In this document: piece by piece, positions 35,117 to 43,702 of the stretch
Layout: each line of letters starts with the position of its first letter
How positions within the stretch are numbered: position 1 is the first letter of the stretch
Source of the DNA: Candidatus Avelusimicrobium luingense
GTDB lineage: Bacteria > Elusimicrobiota > Elusimicrobia > Elusimicrobiales > Elusimicrobiaceae
Reading direction: 5' to 3'
Length of the DNA: 64,000 nt
NCBI GenBank assembly: GCA_900315845.1
Contig: OOHK01000001.1
Coordinates: 1-64,000, forward strand
Notes under the pieces: generated by a model
Told to the model about the DNA's origin: nothing
The model's database searches: none
The model's input: only the letters and a program-made list of their open reading frames with translations
Program-made: the position numbers and the translations under genes

Positions 35117-36340
35117 TTATTCATACCGTAAAGCGTCAATAGGCGTTAATTTAGAGGCCTTATACGCCGGATAAAATCCGAAGAACACACCCGTTGCGGC
35201 AGAAAACCCGGCCGAAACTAAAATTGCCCACAAACTTAAATGCGTTTGTAAGGACATATATTTAGACACAAACAGTGTAAAAATCACGCCCAGTAAAATA
35301 CCGATCAGGCCTCCCATACACGAAAGCGTAACGGCTTCACCCAAAAATTGCATACGAATATTCCAACTCGTCGCTCCGATAGCCATACGGATACCGATTT
35401 CGCGCGTGCGTTCGGTAACGGACACGAGCATAATATTCATGACGCCGATACCGCCCACGATCAGCGAAATAACCCCAATCACACCTAAAAACAAACTAAT
35501 CGTGCTGGCCGTACTTTTGGCTTGTTCCACAAACGATGCCATATCATCCAACTGGAAATCGTCTTTGCCAAGCGGGTGGATTCGGTGCGTATTACGCACG
35601 GTATTGGCAATATCCACTTTCATATTTTCAATTTGGTCAAAATCATACACTTTAATAACCACGCGGTCTAACGCACGCCGGTTGGACATATTATTAGACC
35701 CCATTTTTACTTTAGACGTCGTGTACGGAATGAGTGCTCCTTCGTCAATGTTAAACCCAAACCCGGTAGAACCTGTCTTTTTGACAATCCCAACCACAGT
35801 AAACGGGATATTATCTAACACAACGGTTTTATTAAGCGGGTCCACATCACCGAAAATCGTTTTTGACGACGTATCCCCAAGCACCATTACTTGCGAATAG
35901 TTGGTAATTTCACGCTCGGTAAATTCACGTCCGCGCGCGACTGACCAATCATACGCACTAAAAATATCGGTATCGGTAGCCAATACACTTAACCCAACAC
36001 TCGTATTTTTGTATTTTACTTCAAAACTTTTTTGGATATACGGCGCCGCGGCTTCCACACCGGGCACTTCGCGAATAGCCATTACGTCGTCCATTGTTAC
36101 GTCCTTGGGGGAAGAAATACTTTCATCCAAATCCCACGGCTGGCGCAAGAAAAGGATGTTCGTACCCATATTAGAGAACCGGTCGGTAATACTTTTTTTG
36201 GTAGCCGCCCCGACGGCAAGCACCGTAATTACCGCCGCCACACCGATAATAATACCTAAACTCGTCAGCGCCGCGCGCATTTTATTGGCGAAAATAGATT
36301 TTAAGGAAATTTTAAAGATTGCTAAAAAAGAATCCCACAT
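35117..36340 (-). CDS. MacB-type ABC transporter permease
   Basis: This 407-residue protein has an N-terminal membrane helix (near residues 20-45, with the ALTSLGIIIGVAAVI motif), a large periplasmic MacB-core domain, and three C-terminal helices with the FtsX signature (GVIGVISLIVGGIGVMNIMLVSVTERTREIGIRMAIGA, about residues 285-322). The helices move by mechanotransmission, so the protein probably drives export across the outer membrane with the adaptor and TolC-like protein encoded upstream. The ATPase is a separate gene, unlike fused MacB of Escherichia coli. It ends the four-gene operon. Confidence 0.92.
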   Translation of the reverse strand: MWDSFLAIFKISLKSIFANKMRAALTSLGIIIGVAAVITVLAVGAATKKSITDRFSNMGTNILFLRQPWDLDESISSPKDVTMDDVMAIREVPGVEAAAPYIQKSFEVKYKNTSVGLSVLATDTDIFSAYDWSVARGREFTEREITNYSQVMVLGDTSSKTIFGDVDPLNKTVVLDNIPFTVVGIVKKTGSTGFGFNIDEGALIPYTTSKVKMGSNNMSNRRALDRVVIKVYDFDQIENMKVDIANTVRNTHRIHPLGKDDFQLDDMASFVEQAKSTASTISLFLGVIGVISLIVGGIGVMNIMLVSVTERTREIGIRMAIGATSWNIRMQFLGEAVTLSCMGGLIGILLGVIFTLFVSKYMSLQTHLSLWAILVSAGFSAATGVFFGFYPAYKASKLTPIDALRYE

Positions 36341-36342
36341 AT

Positions 36343-37026
36343 TTATTTCACCTCGTCGCTGACTTTTTGACCGTCTTTGAACTTGATAAGCCGCGAGGCA
36401 TATTCGGCAATATCCGGCTCATGCGTAATCAAAATAACGGTTTTGCCCATTTCCTTATTAAGCCGCGTGAAAAGTTCCATGACTTCAATACTCATTTTGG
36501 TATCCAAATTTCCCGTCGGCTCGTCTGCAAAAATAATCGGCGCGTCACACACTAAACTGCGCGCAATCGCTACGCGCTGTTGCTGTCCGCCGGAGAGTTG
36601 ATTGGGCAAGTGAAAAGCGCGCTGTTCCAGTCCTACGGCTTTTAAGGCCGCAAGTGCTTTTTCGCGCCGTTCGCGGGCGGGGGTGTGATTGTAAATCATC
36701 GGCAATTCCACATTTTCCACGGCCGTCGTACGTTTAATTAAATTAAACCCCTGAAACACAAAGCCGATTTTCCGGTTTCGCACACCGGCCAGTTTGGATA
36801 AATCGGTTGCGGTTACATCAATACCGTCTAATATATAAGAGCCGCTGGTTGGTTTATCCAAACAACCCAAAATATTCATAAAGGTAGATTTTCCCGAACC
36901 GGACGGGCCCATCACGGCCACAAATTCGCCCTGTTCAATAGATACACTCACGCCGTTAAGTGCGCGTACTTCTACGTCACCGAGTTTATAAATTTTGTAT
37001 AGATCCCGCGTATCAATTAACGCCAT
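36343..37026 (-). CDS. MacB/LolD-like ABC transporter ATPase
   Basis: This 227-residue protein has Walker A GPSGSGKST (residues 40-48), the signature LSGGQQQRVAIARSL, Walker B IIFADEPTGNLD and the switch His in LITHEP. The length and the GNLDTKMS region place it in the MacB/LolD/FtsE-like group. It lies 2 nt from the permease gene and 12 nt from the adaptor gene, so it powers that permease. Substrate cannot be told: drugs, peptides or a lipid-linked product are all possible. Confidence 0.94.
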   Translation of the reverse strand: MALIDTRDLYKIYKLGDVEVRALNGVSVSIEQGEFVAVMGPSGSGKSTFMNILGCLDKPTSGSYILDGIDVTATDLSKLAGVRNRKIGFVFQGFNLIKRTTAVENVELPMIYNHTPARERREKALAALKAVGLEQRAFHLPNQLSGGQQQRVAIARSLVCDAPIIFADEPTGNLDTKMSIEVMELFTRLNKEMGKTVILITHEPDIAEYASRLIKFKDGQKVSDEVK

Positions 37027-37038
37027 AAGCGGCTCCTT

Positions 37039-38292
37039 TTAGCGTCGGCGGTTACCGCCACCCATCCGGGGCGGAGCACCGAAACTACCCGCCGCCGTAG
37101 CTTTCAAATTATTTTCACCGATGATAATTTTATCGCCTTCTTTGATATCGCCGGATGTAATTTCCGTATTTCTCGCCGCAATAATACCAATAGTTACATC
37201 CACACGTTTGGGCGCTTGCCCGCGTTGGGCTTTCCATACGCCTGTTTTTTCATACGTTTGTTTGTTGGTGGACGGCGAAAAACGCAAGGCTTCATTAGGC
37301 ACTAACAAAACATCCTTTTTATCTTGCGTAAAAATCGTCATGGTAGCGGTCATACCGGGTTTTAAGCGAAGATCTTGGTTATCCACGTCCACAATAACGG
37401 TGTACGAAGTACCCGTTCCGGATGAAGAACCTTCCACATAATTCGTACGGACTTGACGTACCGTTCCTTTGAATTTTTCACCCATATAACCGTCTAATGT
37501 AAATTCGGCTTGTTGCCCGGCTTGAATTTTAACGATATCCGCTTCAGACACTTTCGCCTCAATTTGCATTTTAGTTAAATCTTGTGCCACGACAAATAAT
37601 TCCGGCGTAGAAAATCCGGCCGTAATTGTTTGCCCTTCGCTCACTTTACGCGTTAAAACAACACCGTCAATGGGGGAAACAATCTTGGTATTGGATAAAT
37701 TCTTTTGGGCAGTTTCCACATTAGATTGTGCACGAACGACACTGGCACGCGCGGCATTTAAGGCACTTTTGGCATTAGCATAAGACAGTTCGTGTTCTTC
37801 TAAGGTAACTTTAGACACATACTCTTTATCAAATAACGCTTGGTAACGTTCGTAGTTTTTCTGGGCGAGCCGATAGGATACTTCGGCAGATTCCAAACTT
37901 TCTTTAGAAGAAGCCAAACTGGCGTTGGCTTCGGCCAGTTGAGCCAAAATTTGCGTTTGGTCAATAACAGCCATTAAATCACCCTTTTTAACCTCACTGT
38001 TATAATCCACGTAAATTTTCAAAATCTCACCGGAAACAAGCGCACCAACTTGTGTAGTATTTACCGGATTGATCGGACCGGATGCTTCCACCAAATCTAC
38101 AATATCGCCGCGTTTTACCGTCGCTAAACGAAATTGCGGTTTGGGGGCGGGTTTTATCACACACCCTTTTAATATCCACGCGAAGATAAGCAATAATACA
38201 ACGATCAGTACTTGTTTCCAACGGGATAATTCCAGAAATTTATGCCATAAGTTGACACTTGTTGTTTTAATGTTTGTTAGTATTTTTTTCAT
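37039..38292 (-). CDS. MacA-type periplasmic adaptor protein
   Basis: This 417-residue membrane-fusion protein has an N-terminal membrane anchor (about residues 22-45), a barrel-sandwich lipoyl part (GDIVDLVEASGPINPVNTTQVGALVSGEI), a helical hairpin of roughly residues 105-190 rich in Ala/Glu/Lys, then beta-barrel and membrane-proximal domains. The C-terminus is Gly/Arg-rich (GGGNRRR). It bridges the permease and the outer-membrane channel. It begins one base after the TolC-like gene ends. Confidence 0.93.
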   Translation of the reverse strand: MKKILTNIKTTSVNLWHKFLELSRWKQVLIVVLLLIFAWILKGCVIKPAPKPQFRLATVKRGDIVDLVEASGPINPVNTTQVGALVSGEILKIYVDYNSEVKKGDLMAVIDQTQILAQLAEANASLASSKESLESAEVSYRLAQKNYERYQALFDKEYVSKVTLEEHELSYANAKSALNAARASVVRAQSNVETAQKNLSNTKIVSPIDGVVLTRKVSEGQTITAGFSTPELFVVAQDLTKMQIEAKVSEADIVKIQAGQQAEFTLDGYMGEKFKGTVRQVRTNYVEGSSSGTGTSYTVIVDVDNQDLRLKPGMTATMTIFTQDKKDVLLVPNEALRFSPSTNKQTYEKTGVWKAQRGQAPKRVDVTIGIIAARNTEITSGDIKEGDKIIIGENNLKATAAGSFGAPPRMGGGNRRR

Positions 38293-38293
38293 A

Positions 38294-39661
38294 TTAGTTT
38301 GTCCCCATTGCTTGTTTCAAATCGGCCACCGCGGCTGCATAATCATACCGAGCGGAAAGTAAACTTAATTCAGCATCCGTATAAGCCACTTCGGCATCTT
38401 TCAGTTCAATAATATCGCTGATACCTTCGTTGTAACGCCCTTGGGCGAGTTCTAAATTCTCTTTGGCCTTTTCCACATTTAACTCGGCAAGCGGCACACT
38501 TTCGGCGGCTTCTTGCATGCTGATATACGCACTTTGCACTTCTAAAAATACGTCATTAAGCAAACTGCGGTTACTGTTGTTAATCTTTTCCAAATTCAAG
38601 CGGGCTTGTTTGACGCCGTTATACGTTTTGAACGCATTAAATAACGGAATTTCCAATGCAATCATCAAGCGGGTTTCTTCGTTATCTAATCGGGAATCAT
38701 CGCCGTATTTCTCATATCCGGCGGAAAAACTAAACGTCGGCAAATACCCGGCCTTGGCCTGATTGACTCTAATTTGCCCGATTTTAGCATTGGTTTGAGC
38801 AGATATAATATCCGGGCGGTTTTCATAGGCAGTTTTGACGGCTTCATCAAACGGAATCGTTATTTTTTCTATGTCGGTAATCTGCACAATTTCAAGCGGT
38901 TTGGGGGTTGTAATACCCAGTACGTTTGCCAATTTGGCAGAAGCCGTTTTGACTAAATTTTCCGCACGGATTAGACGTAATTTTTCATTATTCCAATTCA
39001 CTTGCGCGGTAGTCACATCTACTTTCGGACGCAAACCTTGCTTAAAAAATTCAGACGTACGCTCATATTGTTCTTTGTATAATTCACTGGATGTACGACG
39101 GATATCCACGGCCCGCTTGGCAGATGCCAGCGCATAATAGGCTTTTTTGACGTTGCGGGCAATGTTGTTGGTTTGATTGTTAAGTGACAATTGGGCTTGT
39201 TCTATTTGCAAATTGTTGATCTTAACCGCACGGACTTTATCGCTAAATCCCGAAATAGACAACTGCGCCTGAGCGCGGGAACCGGATGTTCCGGTATCCA
39301 CCGTAGGATACCCATTCGAATGATAAATCGTATAACCTTCCGACGCACTGGCCTTAACCGTCGGCAAAAATTCACCAAGCGATAAATTGCGTTGGACATA
39401 CGCTTGTTCTAAATCTAATTGGGACATACGCGCTTGCGGACTGTTCGCCAGCGCAATACGGATACAATCTTCCAAGGAAAGCGGCCCGGACAGAAGCGCA
39501 TCTATCTCTTCCGCCTTTGCCGGAGTTAAGCGCAATGGGTCAATTTCCTGTGCGGTAGCATCTTGCGCGTACAACCCGGATGAGTACAATAAATCATCGG
39601 CCGCGTGCGTAAGTAGCGGACAAATCAAAAAAGCAATAAAAAGTAAGTTAAATTTTCTCAT
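38294..39661 (-). CDS. TolC-family outer-membrane efflux protein
   Basis: This 455-residue protein has a signal peptide (residues 1-20, ending THA-AD). Two internally similar halves carry long helices: LEDCIRIALANSPQARMSQLDLEQA and a later GISDIIELKDAEVAYTDAELSLL, the outer-membrane factor repeat. It forms the trimeric exit duct for the ABC pump encoded next to it. It is the first gene of the operon. Its start lacks a ribosome binding site and has a TATAAT box six bases upstream, so the operon message may be leaderless. Confidence 0.94.
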   Translation of the reverse strand: MRKFNLLFIAFLICPLLTHAADDLLYSSGLYAQDATAQEIDPLRLTPAKAEEIDALLSGPLSLEDCIRIALANSPQARMSQLDLEQAYVQRNLSLGEFLPTVKASASEGYTIYHSNGYPTVDTGTSGSRAQAQLSISGFSDKVRAVKINNLQIEQAQLSLNNQTNNIARNVKKAYYALASAKRAVDIRRTSSELYKEQYERTSEFFKQGLRPKVDVTTAQVNWNNEKLRLIRAENLVKTASAKLANVLGITTPKPLEIVQITDIEKITIPFDEAVKTAYENRPDIISAQTNAKIGQIRVNQAKAGYLPTFSFSAGYEKYGDDSRLDNEETRLMIALEIPLFNAFKTYNGVKQARLNLEKINNSNRSLLNDVFLEVQSAYISMQEAAESVPLAELNVEKAKENLELAQGRYNEGISDIIELKDAEVAYTDAELSLLSARYDYAAAVADLKQAMGTN

Positions 39662-39667
39662 AATATC

Positions 39668-39673
39668 ATTATA
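39668..39673 (-). promoter_or_regulatory. -10 box of the efflux operon (leaderless)
   Basis: TATAAT on the minus strand ends six bases before the ATG at 39661. No ribosome binding site is present. Confidence 0.65.
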
Positions 39674-39771
39674 TAAATTTCAAATTTTTTTATACTAAAT
39701 TTTTCCCTACTTTGTAAAAACACTCTCGCCCGCTTTTTTATTGCACCCAACAAGGAGGCCTCTAAGTTATA

Positions 39772-39777
39772 TATAAT
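39772..39777 (+). promoter_or_regulatory. -10 box of the DMT gene (leaderless)
   Basis: TATAAT ends six bases before the ATG at 39784. The AAGGAGG at 39752-39758 is too far upstream (about 25 bases) to serve that ATG. Confidence 0.6.
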
Positions 39778-39783
39778 GTATAT

Positions 39784-40116
39784 ATGCTTAAACCCATTAT
39801 CCTGCTGTGTATCGCCAACCTGTTTATGACCGTTGCGTGGTATGGCCACCTTAAATTCAAAAACAGCGCGTTATGGCTTGTTATTCTAGTCAGTTGGGCT
39901 ATTGCCTTTATAGAATATTGCTTTCAAGTGCCCGCCAACCGTATCGGCCACGAATATTTTACCGTTACCCAACTGAAAGTAATGCAAGAAGTCATCACGC
40001 TCATCGTTTTTGCCGGATTTTCCACGATTTATTTTAAGGAAAGTTTCAAATGGAATCATTTAGTCGGGTTTCTTTGTTTGGTAGCGGCTGTATTTTTTGT
40101 GTTCAAAAAATGGTAG
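39784..40116 (+). CDS. DMT-superfamily small membrane protein (DUF486-like)
   Basis: This 110-residue protein has four hydrophobic helices (about 3-18, 28-45, 62-80, 88-107). The segment LVILVSWAIAFIEYCFQVPANRIG and the end FLCLVAAVFFVFKKW match the DUF486 group, small relatives of multidrug/metabolite transporters that act as dimers. The function is unknown. There is no ribosome binding site. Confidence 0.85.
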   Translation: MLKPIILLCIANLFMTVAWYGHLKFKNSALWLVILVSWAIAFIEYCFQVPANRIGHEYFTVTQLKVMQEVITLIVFAGFSTIYFKESFKWNHLVGFLCLVAAVFFVFKKW

Positions 40117-40137
40117 CCGGGCCCGCAACGTATAAAC

Positions 40138-40143
40138 TATAAT
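40138..40143 (+). promoter_or_regulatory. -10 box of the deaminase gene
   Basis: TATAAT ends eight bases before the ATG at 40152; the following AAAAGAG is a weak ribosome binding site at best. Confidence 0.55.
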
Positions 40144-40151
40144 AAAAGAGT

Positions 40152-40676
40152 ATGAAGAATAAACACAGATTATTTATCCGCATGGCGGAACTGGTAGAAC
40201 AACAATCTACTTGCGCCCGGTTGCAAGTCGGCGCGGTGCTTGTCAAAGAAAACCGCGTCATCAGCATTGGGTTTAACGGCACGGCTTCGGGCCAACAACA
40301 TTGTGAAGATTATTTCAAAGAACTTTACGAAAAAGAATATACCAAAGAATTTCCCACGTTAAAAGATTTTATGGCCAGCCGCACTTTCTACGATATGCAC
40401 GGCAAATTTTCCATTGATAATGAATTGCACGCCGAACAAAATGCAATTTCTTTTGCCGCCAAAAACGGTATCGCCACACAGGGGGGGACGATTTATGTAA
40501 CGTGGTCGCCTTGTGTGCATTGTGCAAAAGTAATCGTCAGCGCAGGCATCAAAAAAGTGTTCTTCAAAAACTTATACGACCGAAGCCAAGAAGGCATTTA
40601 TTTCCTACGTAAAAACGGTATTGAATGCCGCCAACTTACACCGGAAGATTTAGATGAGTGTGTGCACACGCGCTAA
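40152..40676 (+). CDS. dCMP deaminase, ComEB-like
   Basis: This 174-residue zinc deaminase converts dCMP to dUMP for thymidylate synthesis. The catalytic HAE is in ELHAEQNAI and the remaining zinc ligands are in SPCVHCAK, both typical of the cytidine/deoxycytidylate deaminase family. The insertion between about residues 55 and 85 is seen in dCMP deaminases. The enzyme is cytoplasmic. Activation by dCTP is possible but the allosteric site is not visible by eye. Confidence 0.92.
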   Translation: MKNKHRLFIRMAELVEQQSTCARLQVGAVLVKENRVISIGFNGTASGQQHCEDYFKELYEKEYTKEFPTLKDFMASRTFYDMHGKFSIDNELHAEQNAISFAAKNGIATQGGTIYVTWSPCVHCAKVIVSAGIKKVFFKNLYDRSQEGIYFLRKNGIECRQLTPEDLDECVHTR

Positions 40677-40682
40677 ATTTAC

Positions 40683-40688
40683 TATAAT
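40683..40688 (+). promoter_or_regulatory. -10 box of the TPR gene (leaderless)
   Basis: TATAAT ends six bases before the ATG at 40695; no ribosome binding site is present. Confidence 0.65.
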
Positions 40689-40694
40689 ATAAGT

Positions 40695-41354
40695 ATGAAC
40701 AAACAACAAACCGCCCCGGCGGAAAATCAAGATTTCTTGGCCGATGCTTTAGGCAAGACAATCGCTTTTTATAAGAAACATCAACCGCGCGTTTTAGCCG
40801 CGCTTGCCGTTATTATCCTAGTGGTTGTAGGCGTAACCTTATACGTCAATCACAACAAAACCGTTTCGGAAAATTCATGGGCCGCTTATTACAATGCCCA
40901 AATGGCTCTTATGACCGAAGGCCCCGAAGCCGGATTTGCCCAATTAGATAAAGTAGCGGCAGACTTCAAAAATACGCCGGCTGCGGGATATGCCATGTTA
41001 TTAAAAGGTAACATTTTATACTCGCAAGAAAATTTTGCGCAAGCCGCTAATGTATATAAGGAATTATTAAATTCGTCTAATAAAATGCTCGCAACCGAAG
41101 CATCCCTTTCTTATGCAGCCGCTTTGCAAGGGGCGCAAGATTACCCGGCTTCCATTGAAGTGATGAAGAATTTCATCGCCAAAAATTCCAAAAGTTTCGC
41201 CTTGCCGCAAGCATATTTGACGCTCGCTTTGAGCCAAGAACTTGCCGGACAAAAAGACGATGCTATCAACAACTATAAACACCTGCTGGAAAACTACACA
41301 AAAACTTACTTTGGTACGTTTGCCAAAGATAAACTCACTCAATTACAAAAGTAA
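40695..41354 (+). CDS. TPR membrane-anchored protein, YfgM/tol-pal-like
   Basis: This 219-residue protein has one membrane helix at about residues 34-53 (VLAALAVIILVVVGVTLYV) after a cytoplasmic N-terminus. The periplasmic part has helical repeats with spacing and small residues typical of tetratricopeptides (GYAMLLKGNILYSQENFAQAANVYKELL, then ASLSYAAALQGAQDYPASIEVM, then AYLTLALSQELAGQKDDAINNYKHLL). This is the architecture of YfgM/ancillary SecYEG chaperone proteins. A protein-protein interaction role is likely; the partner is unknown. Confidence 0.82.
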   Translation: MNKQQTAPAENQDFLADALGKTIAFYKKHQPRVLAALAVIILVVVGVTLYVNHNKTVSENSWAAYYNAQMALMTEGPEAGFAQLDKVAADFKNTPAAGYAMLLKGNILYSQENFAQAANVYKELLNSSNKMLATEASLSYAAALQGAQDYPASIEVMKNFIAKNSKSFALPQAYLTLALSQELAGQKDDAINNYKHLLENYTKTYFGTFAKDKLTQLQK

Positions 41355-41361
41355 AAAACAG

Positions 41362-41410
41362 AGAAACACCCGCATTATCTGCTTGTAAAGAGATAAGTGG
41401 GTGTTTTCTC
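41362..41410 (+). terminator. Rho-independent terminator
   Basis: AAACACCC pairs with GGGTGTTT, with an inner TTATCT / AGATAA stem, followed by TCTC. It follows the TPR gene. Confidence 0.75.
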
Positions 41411-41441
41411 GTCTAAACATCCAAAATAATAAGGAAAACAT

Positions 41442-42656
41442 ATGAAAAAACTAGTAACAATGATGTGCTCCCTGCTGATGGCCCACTCGGCCTTCGGCGC
41501 GGGATTTGCGCTGTATGAATACAGCGGCCGCTCTACCGCTATGGGTGGAGCCGTAATGGCCAGCGATGCCGAACCGGCCTCTTTGGCGACGAACCCGTCT
41601 CTCATTACCGAATTAGAAGGTACGCAAGTACAAGTGGGTATGACAGCCGTACAAGCCCACGCCAAAACGACGGTGAACGGCGATTCTCGTACGTTACGCA
41701 AAGATACGTGGCTTTTACCTAACACGTATTTAACACACAAATGGAGCGATGAAGTTTCGTTTGGTATTGGTGCTTTTTCACGCTACGGTTTAGGTGGAAA
41801 ATATAAGGATTGGGAAACATGGAACGGTAGCAATTTGGCCTATAAAGTAAAATTAGAAACTATTTCTTTTACGCCTACGATTGCCGTTAAAGCCAACGAA
41901 CAATTTTCTGTGGCCATGGGATTAGAAGCCATGACGATTGACTTTACCCAAAATTCCCGCGCGATGGCCTCGCCGTTAATTGATTACGAAATTCACGGAA
42001 CGGGTATTAGCTGGGGGGGCAACTTCTCACTAACCTACCGCCCCGAATGGGCTGAGAAATGGGCCATCGGTGCGATGTACCGCTCCAAAGTTAAACAAAA
42101 CTTAGATGGTTATATCCACACTTCCACCGGTACAGATTTAAGCGCAGCCTTGCGCCATGCTCCGGCGTCGGGTGCTATTAACTTGCCCGATAGCATTTCT
42201 ACCGGTGTATCTTTCAAAGCGACGGAAGACTGGGTATTGGAAGCCGGTATCGTAGGTACGTTTTGGAGCGCATATGACCAAATCGTTATTGAATATACCG
42301 ATACAGAAACGGCCCCGACGATTCACAACAAAAAATTATATAAAGATACTTTCCGCTTAAACTTCGGTACGGAATATAAACTCAATAAAAATTGGGCCGT
42401 ACGCGGCGGATACGTGTTTGACAAATCGCCGATTAACAAAGAAGCGATGGATACGCTCGTCCCCGTGGATGACCGCCATTTAGTCAGCGCCGGTTTCGGT
42501 TACAAAGCCGACGTGTGGAGCGTGGACTTTGCCTATACTCATATCTTCGGCAAAGATCTCTCCGGCGACAGCAATACACAATCGGGCAATATCCCCATGC
42601 AATACTCCGAAGGCCGCAGCGACATGGTTGCCTTAACCTTTGGGTATAAGTTTTAA
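41442..42656 (+). CDS. FadL/OMPP1-type outer-membrane protein
   Basis: This 404-residue protein has a signal peptide ending AFG-A, then the mature N-terminus GFALYEYSGRSTAMGGAVMASDAEPASLATNPS, the plug/hatch motif of FadL-type long-chain fatty acid and hydrophobe transporters. A 14-strand barrel follows and ends ALTFGYKF with terminal Phe. It probably admits hydrophobic substrates across the outer membrane. It has an ATAAGGA site and is followed by a strong terminator. Confidence 0.93.
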   Translation: MKKLVTMMCSLLMAHSAFGAGFALYEYSGRSTAMGGAVMASDAEPASLATNPSLITELEGTQVQVGMTAVQAHAKTTVNGDSRTLRKDTWLLPNTYLTHKWSDEVSFGIGAFSRYGLGGKYKDWETWNGSNLAYKVKLETISFTPTIAVKANEQFSVAMGLEAMTIDFTQNSRAMASPLIDYEIHGTGISWGGNFSLTYRPEWAEKWAIGAMYRSKVKQNLDGYIHTSTGTDLSAALRHAPASGAINLPDSISTGVSFKATEDWVLEAGIVGTFWSAYDQIVIEYTDTETAPTIHNKKLYKDTFRLNFGTEYKLNKNWAVRGGYVFDKSPINKEAMDTLVPVDDRHLVSAGFGYKADVWSVDFAYTHIFGKDLSGDSNTQSGNIPMQYSEGRSDMVALTFGYKF

Positions 42657-42672
42657 TTAACTTAAAACTTTA

Positions 42673-42708
42673 ATAAAAAAACCCGCCCACACAGGCGGGT
42701 TTTTTTTC
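42673..42708 (+). terminator. Rho-independent terminator
   Basis: An A-run, ACCCGCC, ACACA loop, GGCGGGT and eight T follow the FadL-like gene. Confidence 0.95.
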
Positions 42709-42709
42709 G

Positions 42710-42715
42710 TATAAT
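42710..42715 (+). promoter_or_regulatory. -10 box of ldh
   Basis: TATAAT directly follows the terminator T-run, 21 bases before the ldh ATG, leaving a short leader with GGGGGAG. Confidence 0.6.
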
Positions 42716-42736
42716 AATACAAACATAGGGGGAGTT

Positions 42737-43702
42737 ATGACGACAAATTGTGACGTAAACGACCGGAAAGTAGCCGTTATCGGCTGTGGGTTTGTAGGGG
42801 CGGCAAGCGCCTTTGCGCTCATGCAAAGCGGACTTTTCAGCGAAATGGTTTTACTAGACGCCGACAAAAATAAAGCAGAGGGCGAAGCCATGGATATTTC
42901 ACATGGCGAAGCGTATGCGCGCCCGATGAAAATCTACGCCGGAGATTATGACGATATTACCGACGCCGCCATTATTATCATTACGGCAGGCGCCAACCAA
43001 AAACCCGGCGAAACACGGTTAGATTTGGTGCAAAAAAATGTGGGAATTTTCAAACAAATTATCCCGGAAATCAAAAAGCGCAATTATAAAGGCATTTTGC
43101 TTATCGTCGCCAACCCGGTGGACATCCTTACCTATACCGCGCTTAAACTAAGCGGACTGCCCGAAAGCCACGTGATCGGCTCCGGCACCGTGTTAGACAC
43201 CGCGCGTCTACGCGAAATTTTAGGGAACCGCTTGGGCGTAGACAGCCGTAGCGTGCACGCGTTTATCGTCGGCGAACATGGCGATAGTGAAATTGCCGTT
43301 TGGAGTACCGCCAACGTAGCCGGCGTGCCAATACACAAGTTTTGCAGTATGCGCGGCATACGTAACCACGAAGAACATATGCGAGAAATTACCGGCGAAG
43401 TCAAACAAAGCGCGTACGAAATTATTACACGAAAAAAAGCCACTTACTATGGAATTGCCATGGCCGTTAAACGCATTTGCGAAGCCATTGTGCGTGACGA
43501 GAAATCGGTACTGCCCGTATCTAACTTAATGCATGGGGCGTATGGAATAGAAGATATTACGCTCAGTATGCCGGCCATCGTCGGTAAAAACGGAGTAGAG
43601 TTACAAATGCCGATTTCGCTGGACGGCAACGAAGCGTTAGCGTTAAAAGCATCCGCCGACATGCTTAAAAAAATCGCTAAAGACGCCGGCGTGAAAGATT
43701 AA
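42737..43702 (+). CDS. ldh: L-lactate dehydrogenase
   Basis: It reduces pyruvate to L-lactate with NADH. This 321-residue protein has an NAD motif GCGFVG, AGANQKPGETR with Gln at the substrate-specificity position (Arg would mark malate dehydrogenase), VANPVDILTY, the SGTVLDTARLR segment and the catalytic GEHGDSE His. A GGGGGAG site lies upstream. It ends 4 nt inside the convergent mutY. This gives the organism a route to reoxidise NADH during fermentation and fits a glycolytic lifestyle with PPi-PFK. Confidence 0.95.
   Translation: MTTNCDVNDRKVAVIGCGFVGAASAFALMQSGLFSEMVLLDADKNKAEGEAMDISHGEAYARPMKIYAGDYDDITDAAIIIITAGANQKPGETRLDLVQKNVGIFKQIIPEIKKRNYKGILLIVANPVDILTYTALKLSGLPESHVIGSGTVLDTARLREILGNRLGVDSRSVHAFIVGEHGDSEIAVWSTANVAGVPIHKFCSMRGIRNHEEHMREITGEVKQSAYEIITRKKATYYGIAMAVKRICEAIVRDEKSVLPVSNLMHGAYGIEDITLSMPAIVGKNGVELQMPISLDGNEALALKASADMLKKIAKDAGVKD

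Noticed and set aside
39752-39758. AAGGAGG as ribosome binding site of the DMT gene
   Set aside because: It is about 25 bases from the ATG and upstream of the TATAAT box, so it would not be in the transcript.
42737-43702. Malate dehydrogenase
   Set aside because: Gln occupies the specificity position in AGANQKPGETR, which marks lactate dehydrogenase.
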